From CANNDT01 sp945876205 (GTDB lineage: Bacteria; Acidobacteriota; Vicinamibacteria; Vicinamibacterales; UBA2999): a DNA stretch of 64,000 bases. A program made the position numbers and the translations under genes. Of this stretch, positions 50,805-58,073 are shown piece after piece (position 1 is the first letter of the stretch; each line of letters begins with the position of its first letter). The stretch lies in NCBI GenBank assembly GCA_947503365.1, contig CANNDT010000008.1:18085-82084 (forward strand). Reading direction: 5' to 3'. The notes below the pieces were generated by a model, which saw nothing but the letters and a program-made list of their open reading frames with translations, did no database searches and was not told the origin of the DNA.

Positions 50805-51277
50805 GGCAGGCGGATCCCCGTGCAGTCTGGAGCGGCCGCAGACGGCGGTGAGTGAGTCTGGAGGAACGCCGCGATGTCCGTCGCGTCGCTGAGGCTGGCG
50901 AGGCAGATCAAGCGAGGAAGATTCGCGTCGGTGAGTGTCGCGCCGTTGTCCACGAGCAGTTGCACCACCTCGGCATGCCTGGCCGCGATCGCCGATTCGA
51001 GCGGCGTCAGGATGTAGTCCTGCTCGCTCAACATGCCGCGCCTGATCGAGTAGGCAGCATCGGGATCGACTCCATCCCCGATTTTTCGCAACAATTCCGC
51101 CTCGTCTCTCAGCACCGCCGCTTCTGACATCGTCAGATCCGCGGGCGCCGCAAGCGCGCGATAACCAAAGAGCGTGGCAAGGAGCACGACCGTACCGGCC
51201 GCGATCCACGCCAGCGCGGGCAAGGCGAGCGCCATCTCGAGCGGGGCGAGTCTATTTTCTGGCAGTGGCCCAGACAT
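50798..51277 (-). CDS. Small membrane protein with ankyrin-like repeats
   Basis: A 159 aa protein with one hydrophobic segment (residues about 15-40, ALPALAWIAAGTVVLLATL) and a C-terminal soluble part with ankyrin-like features: TPLESAIAARHAEVVQLLVDNGA near 91-113 is a canonical ankyrin repeat, with partial neighbours on both sides. It would present the repeats on one side of the inner membrane for a protein contact. It overlaps the methyltransferase gene by 26 bases and the GT2 gene by 7 bases, so it is a real operon member despite its size. No enzyme motif is seen. Confidence 0.72.
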   Translation of the reverse strand: MSGPLPENRLAPLEMALALPALAWIAAGTVVLLATLFGYRALAAPADLTMSEAAVLRDEAELLRKIGDGVDPDAAYSIRRGMLSEQDYILTPLESAIAARHAEVVQLLVDNGATLTDANLPRLICLASLSDATDIAAFLQTHSPPSAAAPDCTGIRLPW

Positions 51278-51866
51278 TCATGAACATCTCGAAATATCCG
51301 AAGGCAAGCCGATCGCGCGCAAAGCCCGCGCGCTCGAGGATGGCCGCGATCTTCGCGTGGCTGTACGCGTCCTTGTGCTCGTCGATCATGGCCGGGTCGA
51401 CGAGGCGCAACGCCGCCAGCGCCCTCAGCACGGCATCGGTCCACGCCGCCGGAGTGGTCAGGACACACAGACCTTCGGGCTTGAGGACTCGCTTGATCTC
51501 GGCCATCAGGTGACCAAGCCGCGCTGGCTCAATGTGCTCGAACACCGCCAGCATCGTCACGATATCGAAGTACCCATCGTCGAACGGCAGTCGATCGACC
51601 GTCTCGATGTCGCAGTCGAGACGCGTCACCACGTCGGGACCGGACTCCTGAGCATGACGCGCGGCAAGCCGGTCGAGGCCGTACTTGCTCGCAAACTGCG
51701 TCGATTTGAGGAAGCGGTGATGCTCGCCGCAACCGACGTCGAGAAGCCGTCCCTTCCGACTGTCCGGCGGGATGAGCCGATCCGCCATCTTTCCCCGCTG
51801 CCGGGAAAGAAACCCTTCGAGCAGGCCGACATCACGAACGTGACCCTGCGGCCCCGCTCCCGTCAT
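51252..51866 (-). CDS. Class I SAM-dependent methyltransferase
   Basis: A 204 aa methyltransferase. RLLDVGCGEHHRF (residues 40-52) is motif I, although HH replaces the usual G.G region, and FDIVTMLAVFEHIEP near 100-114 is the typical motif II/post-motif with E-H. CVLTTPAAWTD near 136 ends the core. Its ATG (51864-51866) overlaps the preceding membrane protein stop as ATGA, and its 3' end runs into the ankyrin-like gene. The acceptor may be a lipid-linked sugar, given membrane proteins on both sides, but this is inference. Confidence 0.82.
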   Translation of the reverse strand: MTGAGPQGHVRDVGLLEGFLSRQRGKMADRLIPPDSRKGRLLDVGCGEHHRFLKSTQFASKYGLDRLAARHAQESGPDVVTRLDCDIETVDRLPFDDGYFDIVTMLAVFEHIEPARLGHLMAEIKRVLKPEGLCVLTTPAAWTDAVLRALAALRLVDPAMIDEHKDAYSHAKIAAILERAGFARDRLAFGYFEMFMNVWATARK

Positions 51867-53371
51867 GCGAACCAGCGCTCGGCCCAGCGCGGAAGAAACT
51901 GGGGATTCAGCATCGGCATCTCAATCGCGGCGGTTTTCAGCGCTGCGACGAGCCGCACCGCGTCGGGAGTATCGGGTGTGACATGTTGTTCCACGAGCCA
52001 CCGATCGACGGAGGCCCACTCGTTCCGCAAGTAATAACCAGAGTAGTACATGTGATAGTGAAGGCCGATGGAGCGAATCGTCCAGCTCGCCGAGCCGGCG
52101 AAGAGCAACAGCACCATCATGGCGGATGCAAGGCGACGGCGGGGAAACAGCGCGAAGCGAGTCATGGCGGCGCGGACTGACGCAAAGACGGCGAGTGCAT
52201 AGAAGACACCGGCCGTGCTCATGATCTCGTCCTTCGTGTAGACGTAGCAGATCGCCGCGTTGGCGGCAGTCACCCCGAGAAACACCAGCATCACCTGATC
52301 GTCGCTGTCGAACCGACGCGAGAGCCATGCGCGGAACCGGACGGCGCCAAACCACGCGAGCGCCCCGGTCGCGACCAGCGCGGAGACAGCCGACACGACG
52401 ACCGATGGCCGTGCCTCACCGGCCAGCCAGCGTCTCGTCATCTCAAATGTCCCTCCCCGTGGCTCTGAGAAGAGCACCGACATCATCGACGTGATGACGT
52501 TGTAGCCGTAGAGCACGGACGGGTTGTCGCCGAAGCGGGCGGCAACGTCGCCGCGATCGATGCGACCCAGGCCAAAGCCAATCGCCCGGTCATCCAATGT
52601 AGGAGTGCCGCTGCCGTAGTAGGCGAAGCGAACGTACATGTAGGCCGCGAGCGCGACGCTGACCAGCGCGACGCCTCGCCACGACACTCCTCGAAGGCCG
52701 GTAAAACGCGCGACGACCACGACGACCCAGACGATCAGGCCGGACTCGATCGTGAACGACGCCATGACAAACAGCAGGAGCGCCAGAAGGTCGGCCCACC
52801 ATCCACCGCGTGTCTGGCATATGACAAACGCCGCGAGGCAATAGATCGCGATCTCGAGGTAGTGGTTGACCGGATACGACTCCCAGACGTTGCCGCGGAA
52901 GGTGTGATGGCCGGTCAGAACGACGAGGGCGAACGCGAAGGCGGCGAGATCGGTTCTCGTTCGAACGCGCGCGGCCATGACGAAGAGGATGAAGAGCATT
53001 GCCACGAGCGCGACGTGAAATCCGCGAAAGACCAGGAAATAGCGAGCGCCTGCTGCCGCGTCGAGCAGCAACCGCGTCTGCGACATGTAGACGGGCCGCA
53101 GAAAGCCTTGTTCGCCGACGAAGTTCGTCAGCGCCGCGGACGACGCGGCCTGCGCCTGCAGCATGACGACCAGGCTGTCCGGGATTTGAATCGGGATACG
53201 AAGCAGGCTGAAAGAGACCGCCGCGGCCATCAGCGCCGCCGCGACCCACGCCATGACTGAGTACCGCGAGGAGATTGCCGAACCTACGTAGTGTCCGGCT
53301 TCCCTGGCCTGAGCGTCGCCGAAGGCCCTGGCCTGAGCGTCGCCGAAGGCAGCCGGACCGTTCGAAGCCAT
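51863..53371 (-). CDS. Polytopic membrane protein of unknown function
   Basis: A 502 aa protein with about ten hydrophobic segments between residues 40 and 430. The N-terminal 35 residues are soluble and contain a perfect eight-residue duplication, AFGDAQAR twice. GNVWESYPVNHYLEIAIYCL near 165 and ARFGDNPSVLYGYN near 275 have no family I can name. The general layout recalls O-antigen ligase/GT-C or EpsG-like membrane proteins. The start ATG 53369-53371 shares its A with the TGA of the upstream gene (TGATG). The longer upstream frame was rejected as an overlap. Confidence 0.65.
   Translation of the reverse strand: MASNGPAAFGDAQARAFGDAQAREAGHYVGSAISSRYSVMAWVAAALMAAAVSFSLLRIPIQIPDSLVVMLQAQAASSAALTNFVGEQGFLRPVYMSQTRLLLDAAAGARYFLVFRGFHVALVAMLFILFVMAARVRTRTDLAAFAFALVVLTGHHTFRGNVWESYPVNHYLEIAIYCLAAFVICQTRGGWWADLLALLLFVMASFTIESGLIVWVVVVVARFTGLRGVSWRGVALVSVALAAYMYVRFAYYGSGTPTLDDRAIGFGLGRIDRGDVAARFGDNPSVLYGYNVITSMMSVLFSEPRGGTFEMTRRWLAGEARPSVVVSAVSALVATGALAWFGAVRFRAWLSRRFDSDDQVMLVFLGVTAANAAICYVYTKDEIMSTAGVFYALAVFASVRAAMTRFALFPRRRLASAMMVLLLFAGSASWTIRSIGLHYHMYYSGYYLRNEWASVDRWLVEQHVTPDTPDAVRLVAALKTAAIEMPMLNPQFLPRWAERWFA
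53303..53350. repeat. Tandem 24-base coding repeat
   Basis: Two perfect copies of CCTGGCCTGAGCGTCGCCGAAGGC (53303-53326 and 53327-53350, minus-strand coding) encode AFGDAQAR twice near the N-terminus of the membrane protein. The unit keeps frame. Confidence 0.9.
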
Positions 53372-54378
53372 CACACCGATTCCGCTGCCGCCTGGCGGCT
53401 CGGCAACGTCACACGGCGCAATTCCACGAGAGGCGGCACCGCGCGCCAATCGAAATCGAGGAAGGTCGTTCCATCGGCAAGCTGCCGCGAGGGTGCGTCG
53501 CCAAGTCCCCAGCCATCCGGGTTGTTATACGTGACGTGACGCGCGTGCCAGTCGGTGATGCCCCACGTACTTCCGGACTCGCCGTCGACGGGCGCCCTGG
53601 AAAGCCGATAGCTGCCGACATGATTGAGGTGGTAAACGGGACCGGCGATCTCCTTGATGGGCTGACCGGCTCCATGCGCCTTCGCCATGAAATTTGTATC
53701 GATGCCGACCCGTGCAGCCCGATAGACCTCGTTGAAGCCTCGAAGGCGATGGAAGGTTTCGCGGTCTGCGAGGAGAAAATCGGCAGCGCCGTGACTGAAG
53801 AGTGGCGGCCTGAGCACCGCGCGGGTCTCCAGGTTCGCTGAATCCTCGAGAGCGTCCCAGGTCAATCCCGACTGATCGAGGCCAAGCTTGGTGTCATACC
53901 TGGGAGCTCGATAGATGGTCCCGGGTTCAAGGCTCTCGCTCGCCAGCGTGTTCACGACCGCCCGTCCGAGTAGCACATCGACATTGCTGACGAGAACGAA
54001 CGGAGCCGCCGCGCGCCGGATGCCGACGTTCTTCGCCAGGTACTCGAGATAAAAGGGGCGCGGACTCTGCGTCAGCGCCAGCTGGTACTCGGGAGCGACG
54101 ACTATCCGTCGAATGGCATCCCTGGTCAGCTGCGGAAGCTGCGCCGCCACTACCTCTGAGAGATACGGCCGGCCCGGCACGGGATCCCATTCGACGAGGA
54201 TGATCTCGTATGCGACGTGGTGCTCCGAGAGACGTGCCGCGTTGAACCGCAGCGGCGCGATGATCCGTTCCATCGGATCGCCCCCGTAGTTGTCGTGACG
54301 CGCGGTCACGACGATGCTGACCGACGGAACGCCTGCGGACGCAGTGTCTGGTTTCGGCCGGACCCGATCGGTCGTCAC
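53371..54378 (-). CDS. GT2-like glycosyltransferase or nucleotide-sugar-binding protein
   Basis: A 335 aa GT-A-like protein. VSIVVTARHDNYGGDPMERI near residue 20 matches the first strand of GT2-like proteins, and EIILVEWDPVPGRPYL near 60 replaces the usual VDDGS. LVSNVDVLLGRAV near 130 has an Asp at the DXD place (NVD). GAADFLLADRETFHRLRGF near 195 is a strong GT2 signature in which the catalytic Asp often sits. I use GTG 54376-54378 because it overlaps the stop of the coiled-coil gene as GTGA; the open frame runs further upstream through that gene. Possibly a glycosyltransferase adding a residue to a protein or lipid carrier. Confidence 0.72.
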   Translation of the reverse strand: MTTDRVRPKPDTASAGVPSVSIVVTARHDNYGGDPMERIIAPLRFNAARLSEHHVAYEIILVEWDPVPGRPYLSEVVAAQLPQLTRDAIRRIVVAPEYQLALTQSPRPFYLEYLAKNVGIRRAAAPFVLVSNVDVLLGRAVVNTLASESLEPGTIYRAPRYDTKLGLDQSGLTWDALEDSANLETRAVLRPPLFSHGAADFLLADRETFHRLRGFNEVYRAARVGIDTNFMAKAHGAGQPIKEIAGPVYHLNHVGSYRLSRAPVDGESGSTWGITDWHARHVTYNNPDGWGLGDAPSRQLADGTTFLDFDWRAVPPLVELRRVTLPSRQAAAESV

Positions 54379-54839
54379 GCCCGATTCAACGCTGCGTCGC
54401 GGGTGCGGGTGTCGAGCACCTGGATGGCCGCTTCGATCAGATCGAGCTTGGCTTCGGTCGCCATCAGGTATTCGCGTGCGTTGATGGCGCCGCGCTGCGC
54501 CTCCTCGAGCCGGGCTCGGAGGGCGAGCTTTTCTTCGGTCAGGGCGTCGGCGCGCACCTTCCACTCAGCCGCGCGCGCCTTCGAGTGCTCGGCGCCGGCC
54601 CTCATGCGCTCGGCTTCCGCCTCGGCGCGTGCCGCGGCCTCCTTCCACTCGCGCACCTTCGCCGTCACATCGTCGTGGCGCTGTTTCCAGGTGTCGGTGT
54701 CGGCGCGGAGCTTCGCGAGGCGGTCCTCCAGGCTCTTCACCTTGTCGGACGACTGCCGTGACTGTTCGGCCAGGCGATGGAGCTGTCCGGCCGGAGCGAG
54801 TCCGAATCCCGCCAGCGCCTTTCTGATGGTGTCCTTCAT
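54375..54839 (-). CDS. Coiled-coil protein of unknown function
   Basis: A 154 aa protein, nearly all helical. From residue about 22 to 140 it is one long heptad-like coiled coil rich in Ala/Glu/Lys/Arg (RLAKLRADTDTWKQRHDDV, AEAERMRAGAEHSKARAAEW). The first 20 residues (MKDTIRKALAGFGLAPAGQL) form a possible amphipathic helix. No signal peptide or membrane helix is seen. It is first of the operon that goes on to the GT2-like, membrane, methyltransferase, ankyrin-like and GT2 genes. A scaffold for those enzymes is conceivable, but the sequence shows only coiled coil. Confidence 0.7.
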   Translation of the reverse strand: MKDTIRKALAGFGLAPAGQLHRLAEQSRQSSDKVKSLEDRLAKLRADTDTWKQRHDDVTAKVREWKEAAARAEAEAERMRAGAEHSKARAAEWKVRADALTEEKLALRARLEEAQRGAINAREYLMATEAKLDLIEAAIQVLDTRTRDAALNRA

Positions 54840-54875
54840 GGGCAGCTATCCTGCGTCCTCGTAGGGGTCGTGGGC

Positions 54876-54881
54876 TATTAT
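54876..54881 (+). promoter_or_regulatory. Possible -10 box TATTAT before a GTG start
   Basis: TATTAT lies six bases before the GTG at 54888-54890 of the small helical gene, which would fit leaderless transcription. A recognisable -35 is not present, and the sequence is also coding if the gene starts at GTG 54870. Confidence 0.3.
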
Positions 54882-54887
54882 CAACCC

Positions 54888-55223
54888 GTGCCGGAACGCG
54901 CGTCATCTACCGACGACCTGACTGCCCTTCTGCAGCAACTGCGCCTGCAGCCACCTGGCGCAAAATCGCCGTCAGAGGTGCACCGGGCTCAGACCGATCT
55001 GTTGCTCGCCCGGATCTCGTCGCTCACCGACACGCTGCGCGGCGCCGAGTGGAACGACTCGTCGCGGGCCGCCGCGCGGCTGCTGCTGGCGGATCTGGCC
55101 ATGGTCAGCGCCCAGTTCCGCGGCCAGGCGACCGCAATCAGCGAGAAGCTCGCCGCGACGCTCGAGAGCGTGCGCGCCGACCTCGAGCGAACCGCGGACG
55201 GCAAGTTCGCCACTATACCGTAG
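54888..55223 (+). CDS. Small helical protein of unknown function
   Basis: A 111 aa protein, mostly helix, with Leu-rich heptads (LTALLQQLRLQPPG, QTDLLLARISSLTDTLRGAEW, LLLADLAMVSAQFRG). It is divergent from the coiled-coil gene and separated from it by about 48 bases. The start is uncertain: GTG 54888 (PERASSTDD) or GTG 54870, which would add VGYYQP. The reading frame extends further upstream into the antisense of the coiled-coil gene. No motif is recognised. A possible partner of the neighbouring coiled coil, since both have similar character. Confidence 0.55.
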   Translation: MPERASSTDDLTALLQQLRLQPPGAKSPSEVHRAQTDLLLARISSLTDTLRGAEWNDSSRAAARLLLADLAMVSAQFRGQATAISEKLAATLESVRADLERTADGKFATIP

Positions 55224-55234
55224 CCTTCCAAAAG

Positions 55235-55307
55235 GGTTGTAGCGCGGATATGTAGAGCGCAGGCTTCAGCCTGCGCGGGAGTAGCGCGGGGGCTTCAGCC
55301 CCCGCGG
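55235..55307. repeat. Two dyad elements upstream of a membrane-protein gene
   Basis: GCGCAGGCTTCAGCCTGCGC (55257-55276) and GCGGGGGCTTCAGCCCCCGC (55286-55305), both perfect, joined by GGGAGTA. The second one ends in CGGAGAGA, which supplies a ribosome binding site for the ATG at 55313. So here an element touches a start, unlike the others, which touch stops. Confidence 0.85.
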
Positions 55308-55312
55308 AGAGA

Positions 55313-55795
55313 ATGCATCGATTGTTTCATTCACGAAAAGCGGCGTGGTGGGCGACCGTCGTGGGCCTTGGTGGGCTCGCCGCGCTCGCGTTCGCCTTCT
55401 GGTTCACCTACGAGCCGGCGCCCGGCGTCCGCGTCTCATGGAGGCCCGGCACCACGCTCGAGCAGCAAGAAACACTTGAGCGGAAATACATGCTCTCTAA
55501 CCGCCGAGCGCCGCTCAACGGGTCGCTGGCCTACGACCTGCTGGACACGACGCATGACAACATTGCCGCGCTCTTGAAGGACACCGCCGTCGTCGACACC
55601 AACGACATCGATGATGAATGGACGCGGGTCCGTCTCGGCACCGACTACGGTGACGAATGGATGTGGGTCGCGGATCGAACGCCGGTCTTGCGGATCCGAG
55701 AATTCCGCTGGGCGCTGATGGCTATGCTGGCAGCGACGGCGGTGTTTGGGCTTCGAGGGTTGAGTCGTCCGCGGATCGCGCAACCGCGCGGATGA
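55313..55795 (+). CDS. Two-helix membrane protein of unknown function
   Basis: A 160 aa protein. A hydrophobic segment at residues 11-31 (AWWATVVGLGGLAALAFAFWF) is followed by about 100 periplasmic residues and a second segment near 134-150 (WALMAMLAATAVFGL). The middle has TLEQQETLERKYMLSNRRAP and YDLLDTTHDNIAALL. The layout resembles small partner subunits of wall enzymes, but I do not recognise a family. GGAGA stands five bases before the ATG. Its last 74 bases overlap the convergent end of the minus-strand gene at 55722-56441. Confidence 0.6.
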   Translation: MHRLFHSRKAAWWATVVGLGGLAALAFAFWFTYEPAPGVRVSWRPGTTLEQQETLERKYMLSNRRAPLNGSLAYDLLDTTHDNIAALLKDTAVVDTNDIDDEWTRVRLGTDYGDEWMWVADRTPVLRIREFRWALMAMLAATAVFGLRGLSRPRIAQPRG

Positions 55796-56441
55796 TGAAC
55801 CAGAGCGCGGCGCTCTTGAGCATCAGCACGAGAGCCAGAACGAAGCGGGCCCCCGGCACTCCACGTTCCGCCAGTTGCGAGGCGATCGAGCCGAAATTGG
55901 ACGTCGCGCCGTCGACCGTCGTCTTGAACGCCAGGTTGCCGAACTGCAGCCGGCCATTGACGAACCGTCGATACGTGTCGGTGGACATCGCGCCCCGCGT
56001 CGCCAGAAGTCCTATTCCCTGGCCGTCCGAGCCGTCCACAACCGACACCTCGAGCACATATTCCCGATAGACTGACCGCTGCGGAGGGAAGCGCAGCGTA
56101 AGCGAATCCGCTCCGGACAGTTCTGCCGTCGGAACCGAGACTTGCCGCACCGCCAGCCGCGCTCGATCGTCCGTCACGTCGTACAGGCTGATCATGACGT
56201 TGCCGGTTGGCGCCGGAGCCGCCGGCCGCGGGTAGATCGTCACCGAGGAGAGGCCGTCCGCTTTGACCCAGAACCGCTCCTCCACGCGATAGCCTTCATA
56301 GATCTCGCCGAGCACGTACCGCCGTATCCCGAGATTTCTGGGCTCACCGCGACTGCGGTCCACAAGCGTATGTGTCTCGATCGCCGCGCAGACGAACACC
56401 GCGCAGGTGGCGACTTTGCCCGTCCAATCCAGCCGGCGCAT
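55722..56441 (-). CDS. Membrane-anchored beta-sandwich-like protein of unknown function
   Basis: A 239 aa protein. An N-terminal hydrophobic stretch (residues 8-24) acts as anchor, followed by a beta-rich periplasmic part (SSVTIYPRPAAPAPTGNVMIS, YVLEVSVVDGSDGQG) and a C-terminal hydrophobic helix (near 198-215). This is the plan of a periplasmic jelly-roll between two helices. The start ATG 56439-56441 shares its A with the stop TGA of the DUF2142-like gene (TGATG), so both are made together. An open frame continues upstream, but it is overlap only. The partner relation to the DUF2142-like protein is inferred from coupling. Confidence 0.6.
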   Translation of the reverse strand: MRRLDWTGKVATCAVFVCAAIETHTLVDRSRGEPRNLGIRRYVLGEIYEGYRVEERFWVKADGLSSVTIYPRPAAPAPTGNVMISLYDVTDDRARLAVRQVSVPTAELSGADSLTLRFPPQRSVYREYVLEVSVVDGSDGQGIGLLATRGAMSTDTYRRFVNGRLQFGNLAFKTTVDGATSNFGSIASQLAERGVPGARFVLALVLMLKSAALWFIIRAVARSADDSTLEAQTPPSLPA

Positions 56442-57769
56442 CACCCCCACGGCAGATAGGCGGGAATCAACACCGTCGCAAAACCCGTGACGTCCATCAC
56501 GGCAAGCAGCCCAATCAGGAGTGGAGCCACATAAGGCCGGACACGTGCCGGCGCCGCATGGGTCAACCCGAGCCACAAGAGGGCCGTGGCTGGCGCAATG
56601 ACCGGAAAGAGGTAGCGGCCCTGCGGAGATTGGAGCGTCCAGAAACCCCAGCTAACAACAGCCGCGGTTTGAACGATTACGAGGAGCCACGCGATTGATA
56701 ATCGGCGGCGCAGCTCAGGTGCGCGCACGGTCAGGACGGCCGCGCTACCGAATCCGACAACGGTCATGACCCTGACGATCCAGAGCCAGGGCTCCGGTGG
56801 GTTAAACCTGAGCCATCCGGCGACGAGCCACACGTAGTCGATGCTGATGCGCGCGTATTCAACTGCGTGCGCCAGTGTCCCTTGCTCCAGCGGTCTTCTG
56901 ATCAGAAGACCGCTCCGCCACATAATCGCGAACTGCGAGGTGACCGTGTCAAATGCCGGTAGGACGCTCAACAGAATGACTGCTGCCACGACTGGCAGGA
57001 CGCCTATCGCCACGAGTGTTCGCCGGGGCATCCCGCGCACTGTCCTCTTCAGGAGTACCGCCAGCACAAAGATTCCAACCCCCATCGCAAATGGTGCCCC
57101 GTTCCGCTTGGTCACGACGACCGTAGCGGCGGTCACACAGAGCAACAGCAGCGACATCTCCACGTGGCGACCCTGGATTACGCAGGCCATCAGCCACCAC
57201 GTGAACGCCCCCAGGAAGATGACGAGCGCATCGGGATTCACCGAAATGGCTGTCAGCAGAAACTGGGGATGCAGGGCGGCGATCGTTGTGGCACCGATGG
57301 CAACGGTGCCACCGAACAGCAGGCGCGTGCCCGCCCATCCAAGGCCAAGCGTGCCGAGAGCCAGCACGATGCTCAACAGTCGCAAGCGCCAGTACGCGTT
57401 CTCCAGATTCGGCGTGGGAGGCAATTGCAGGACAAGGGCGGCGAGACCGTAGTAGACGGGTTGGCTGTACGTCGCAATCGAAAGACGTTCATTCGCTACC
57501 GAGAACAACGTCGGAAGCGGATCTGGTGTTCTGCCGCCGTACGGTTCCCACCAGCGGTGCTTTGCCATCGATTCAAGCACCTGGGCTTGCAGCACGTACA
57601 TCGATTCCCCGGTAGGCGGCGCCGTGAGCGCTAGCGCCGGGATGAAGTGCCCAGGCTCGTCGGGGCCTTGCCAGGGCGGCACGATGGCGCTCGCCAAGGT
57701 CGCCCGGCAGGCAAAGAGAGCGAGAAGACAGGCGAGAACGGCCACTTCGTTCGTGATCCGAGACGGCAT
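56441..57769 (-). CDS. DUF2142-like polytopic membrane protein
   Basis: A 442 aa membrane protein with about ten helices. IVPPWQGPDEPGHFIPALAL (residues 28-47) is the DUF2142 hallmark, an acidic PDEP-H-F motif in the first periplasmic loop. FWTLQSPQGRYLFPVIAP near 385 is the other conserved region. Such proteins share the GT-C layout and may be polyprenyl-linked-sugar transferases; no activity is established here. ATG 57767-57769. It is coupled downstream to the beta-sandwich-like gene. A decayed copy of part of this gene appears at 59.8 kb. Confidence 0.8.
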   Translation of the reverse strand: MPSRITNEVAVLACLLALFACRATLASAIVPPWQGPDEPGHFIPALALTAPPTGESMYVLQAQVLESMAKHRWWEPYGGRTPDPLPTLFSVANERLSIATYSQPVYYGLAALVLQLPPTPNLENAYWRLRLLSIVLALGTLGLGWAGTRLLFGGTVAIGATTIAALHPQFLLTAISVNPDALVIFLGAFTWWLMACVIQGRHVEMSLLLLCVTAATVVVTKRNGAPFAMGVGIFVLAVLLKRTVRGMPRRTLVAIGVLPVVAAVILLSVLPAFDTVTSQFAIMWRSGLLIRRPLEQGTLAHAVEYARISIDYVWLVAGWLRFNPPEPWLWIVRVMTVVGFGSAAVLTVRAPELRRRLSIAWLLVIVQTAAVVSWGFWTLQSPQGRYLFPVIAPATALLWLGLTHAAPARVRPYVAPLLIGLLAVMDVTGFATVLIPAYLPWG

Positions 57770-57894
57770 TCGGTTCTAGAAATCCGAGCGACGGAACGCA
57801 AGAGTCATAGTTCACCGTTCCACTGCTTCCAAAACGACCGACACCCTTGGCACCTTGCCTAGTGTGGAACAATAGAGAGTCTATTCAAAGCCAG

Positions 57895-58013
57895 ATGCGC
57901 GGCATAGCAGGATTCATCGACGCTGCAGAGAGGAAAAGTGTGGAGGGTTCCGCCCCGTCATACAGGCGATTGCGGAGAGTATCCATCACCGCTGTCTGGG
58001 CGATGGGGATTGA
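57895..58013 (+). pseudogene. Remnant of an asparagine synthase-like gene (5' end only)
   Basis: From ATG 57895 the reading MRGIAGFIDAAERKS is the beginning of an AsnB-type amidotransferase, but Cys2, the nucleophile, is Arg. After a frame change near 57957 the sequence continues as QAIAESIHHRCLGDGD, the counterpart of the HRGPDDGG block, and then a stop at 58011-58013. Nothing after that resembles AsnB. So about 120 bases of gene start with at least one frameshift survive in the 304-base gap between the DUF2142-like gene and the beta-propeller gene. The rest of the gap shows nothing recognisable. Confidence 0.65.
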
Positions 58014-58073
58014 GCCAATCATCGGTCCCACATGCTTGGTCTGGATCGTCGTTCCCGCATTGACGTCGTCGAT

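Noticed and set aside
30451..55305. Classical rho-independent terminators
   Set aside because: The hairpins are strong but no U-run follows in either direction, so they are listed as repeats and not as terminators.
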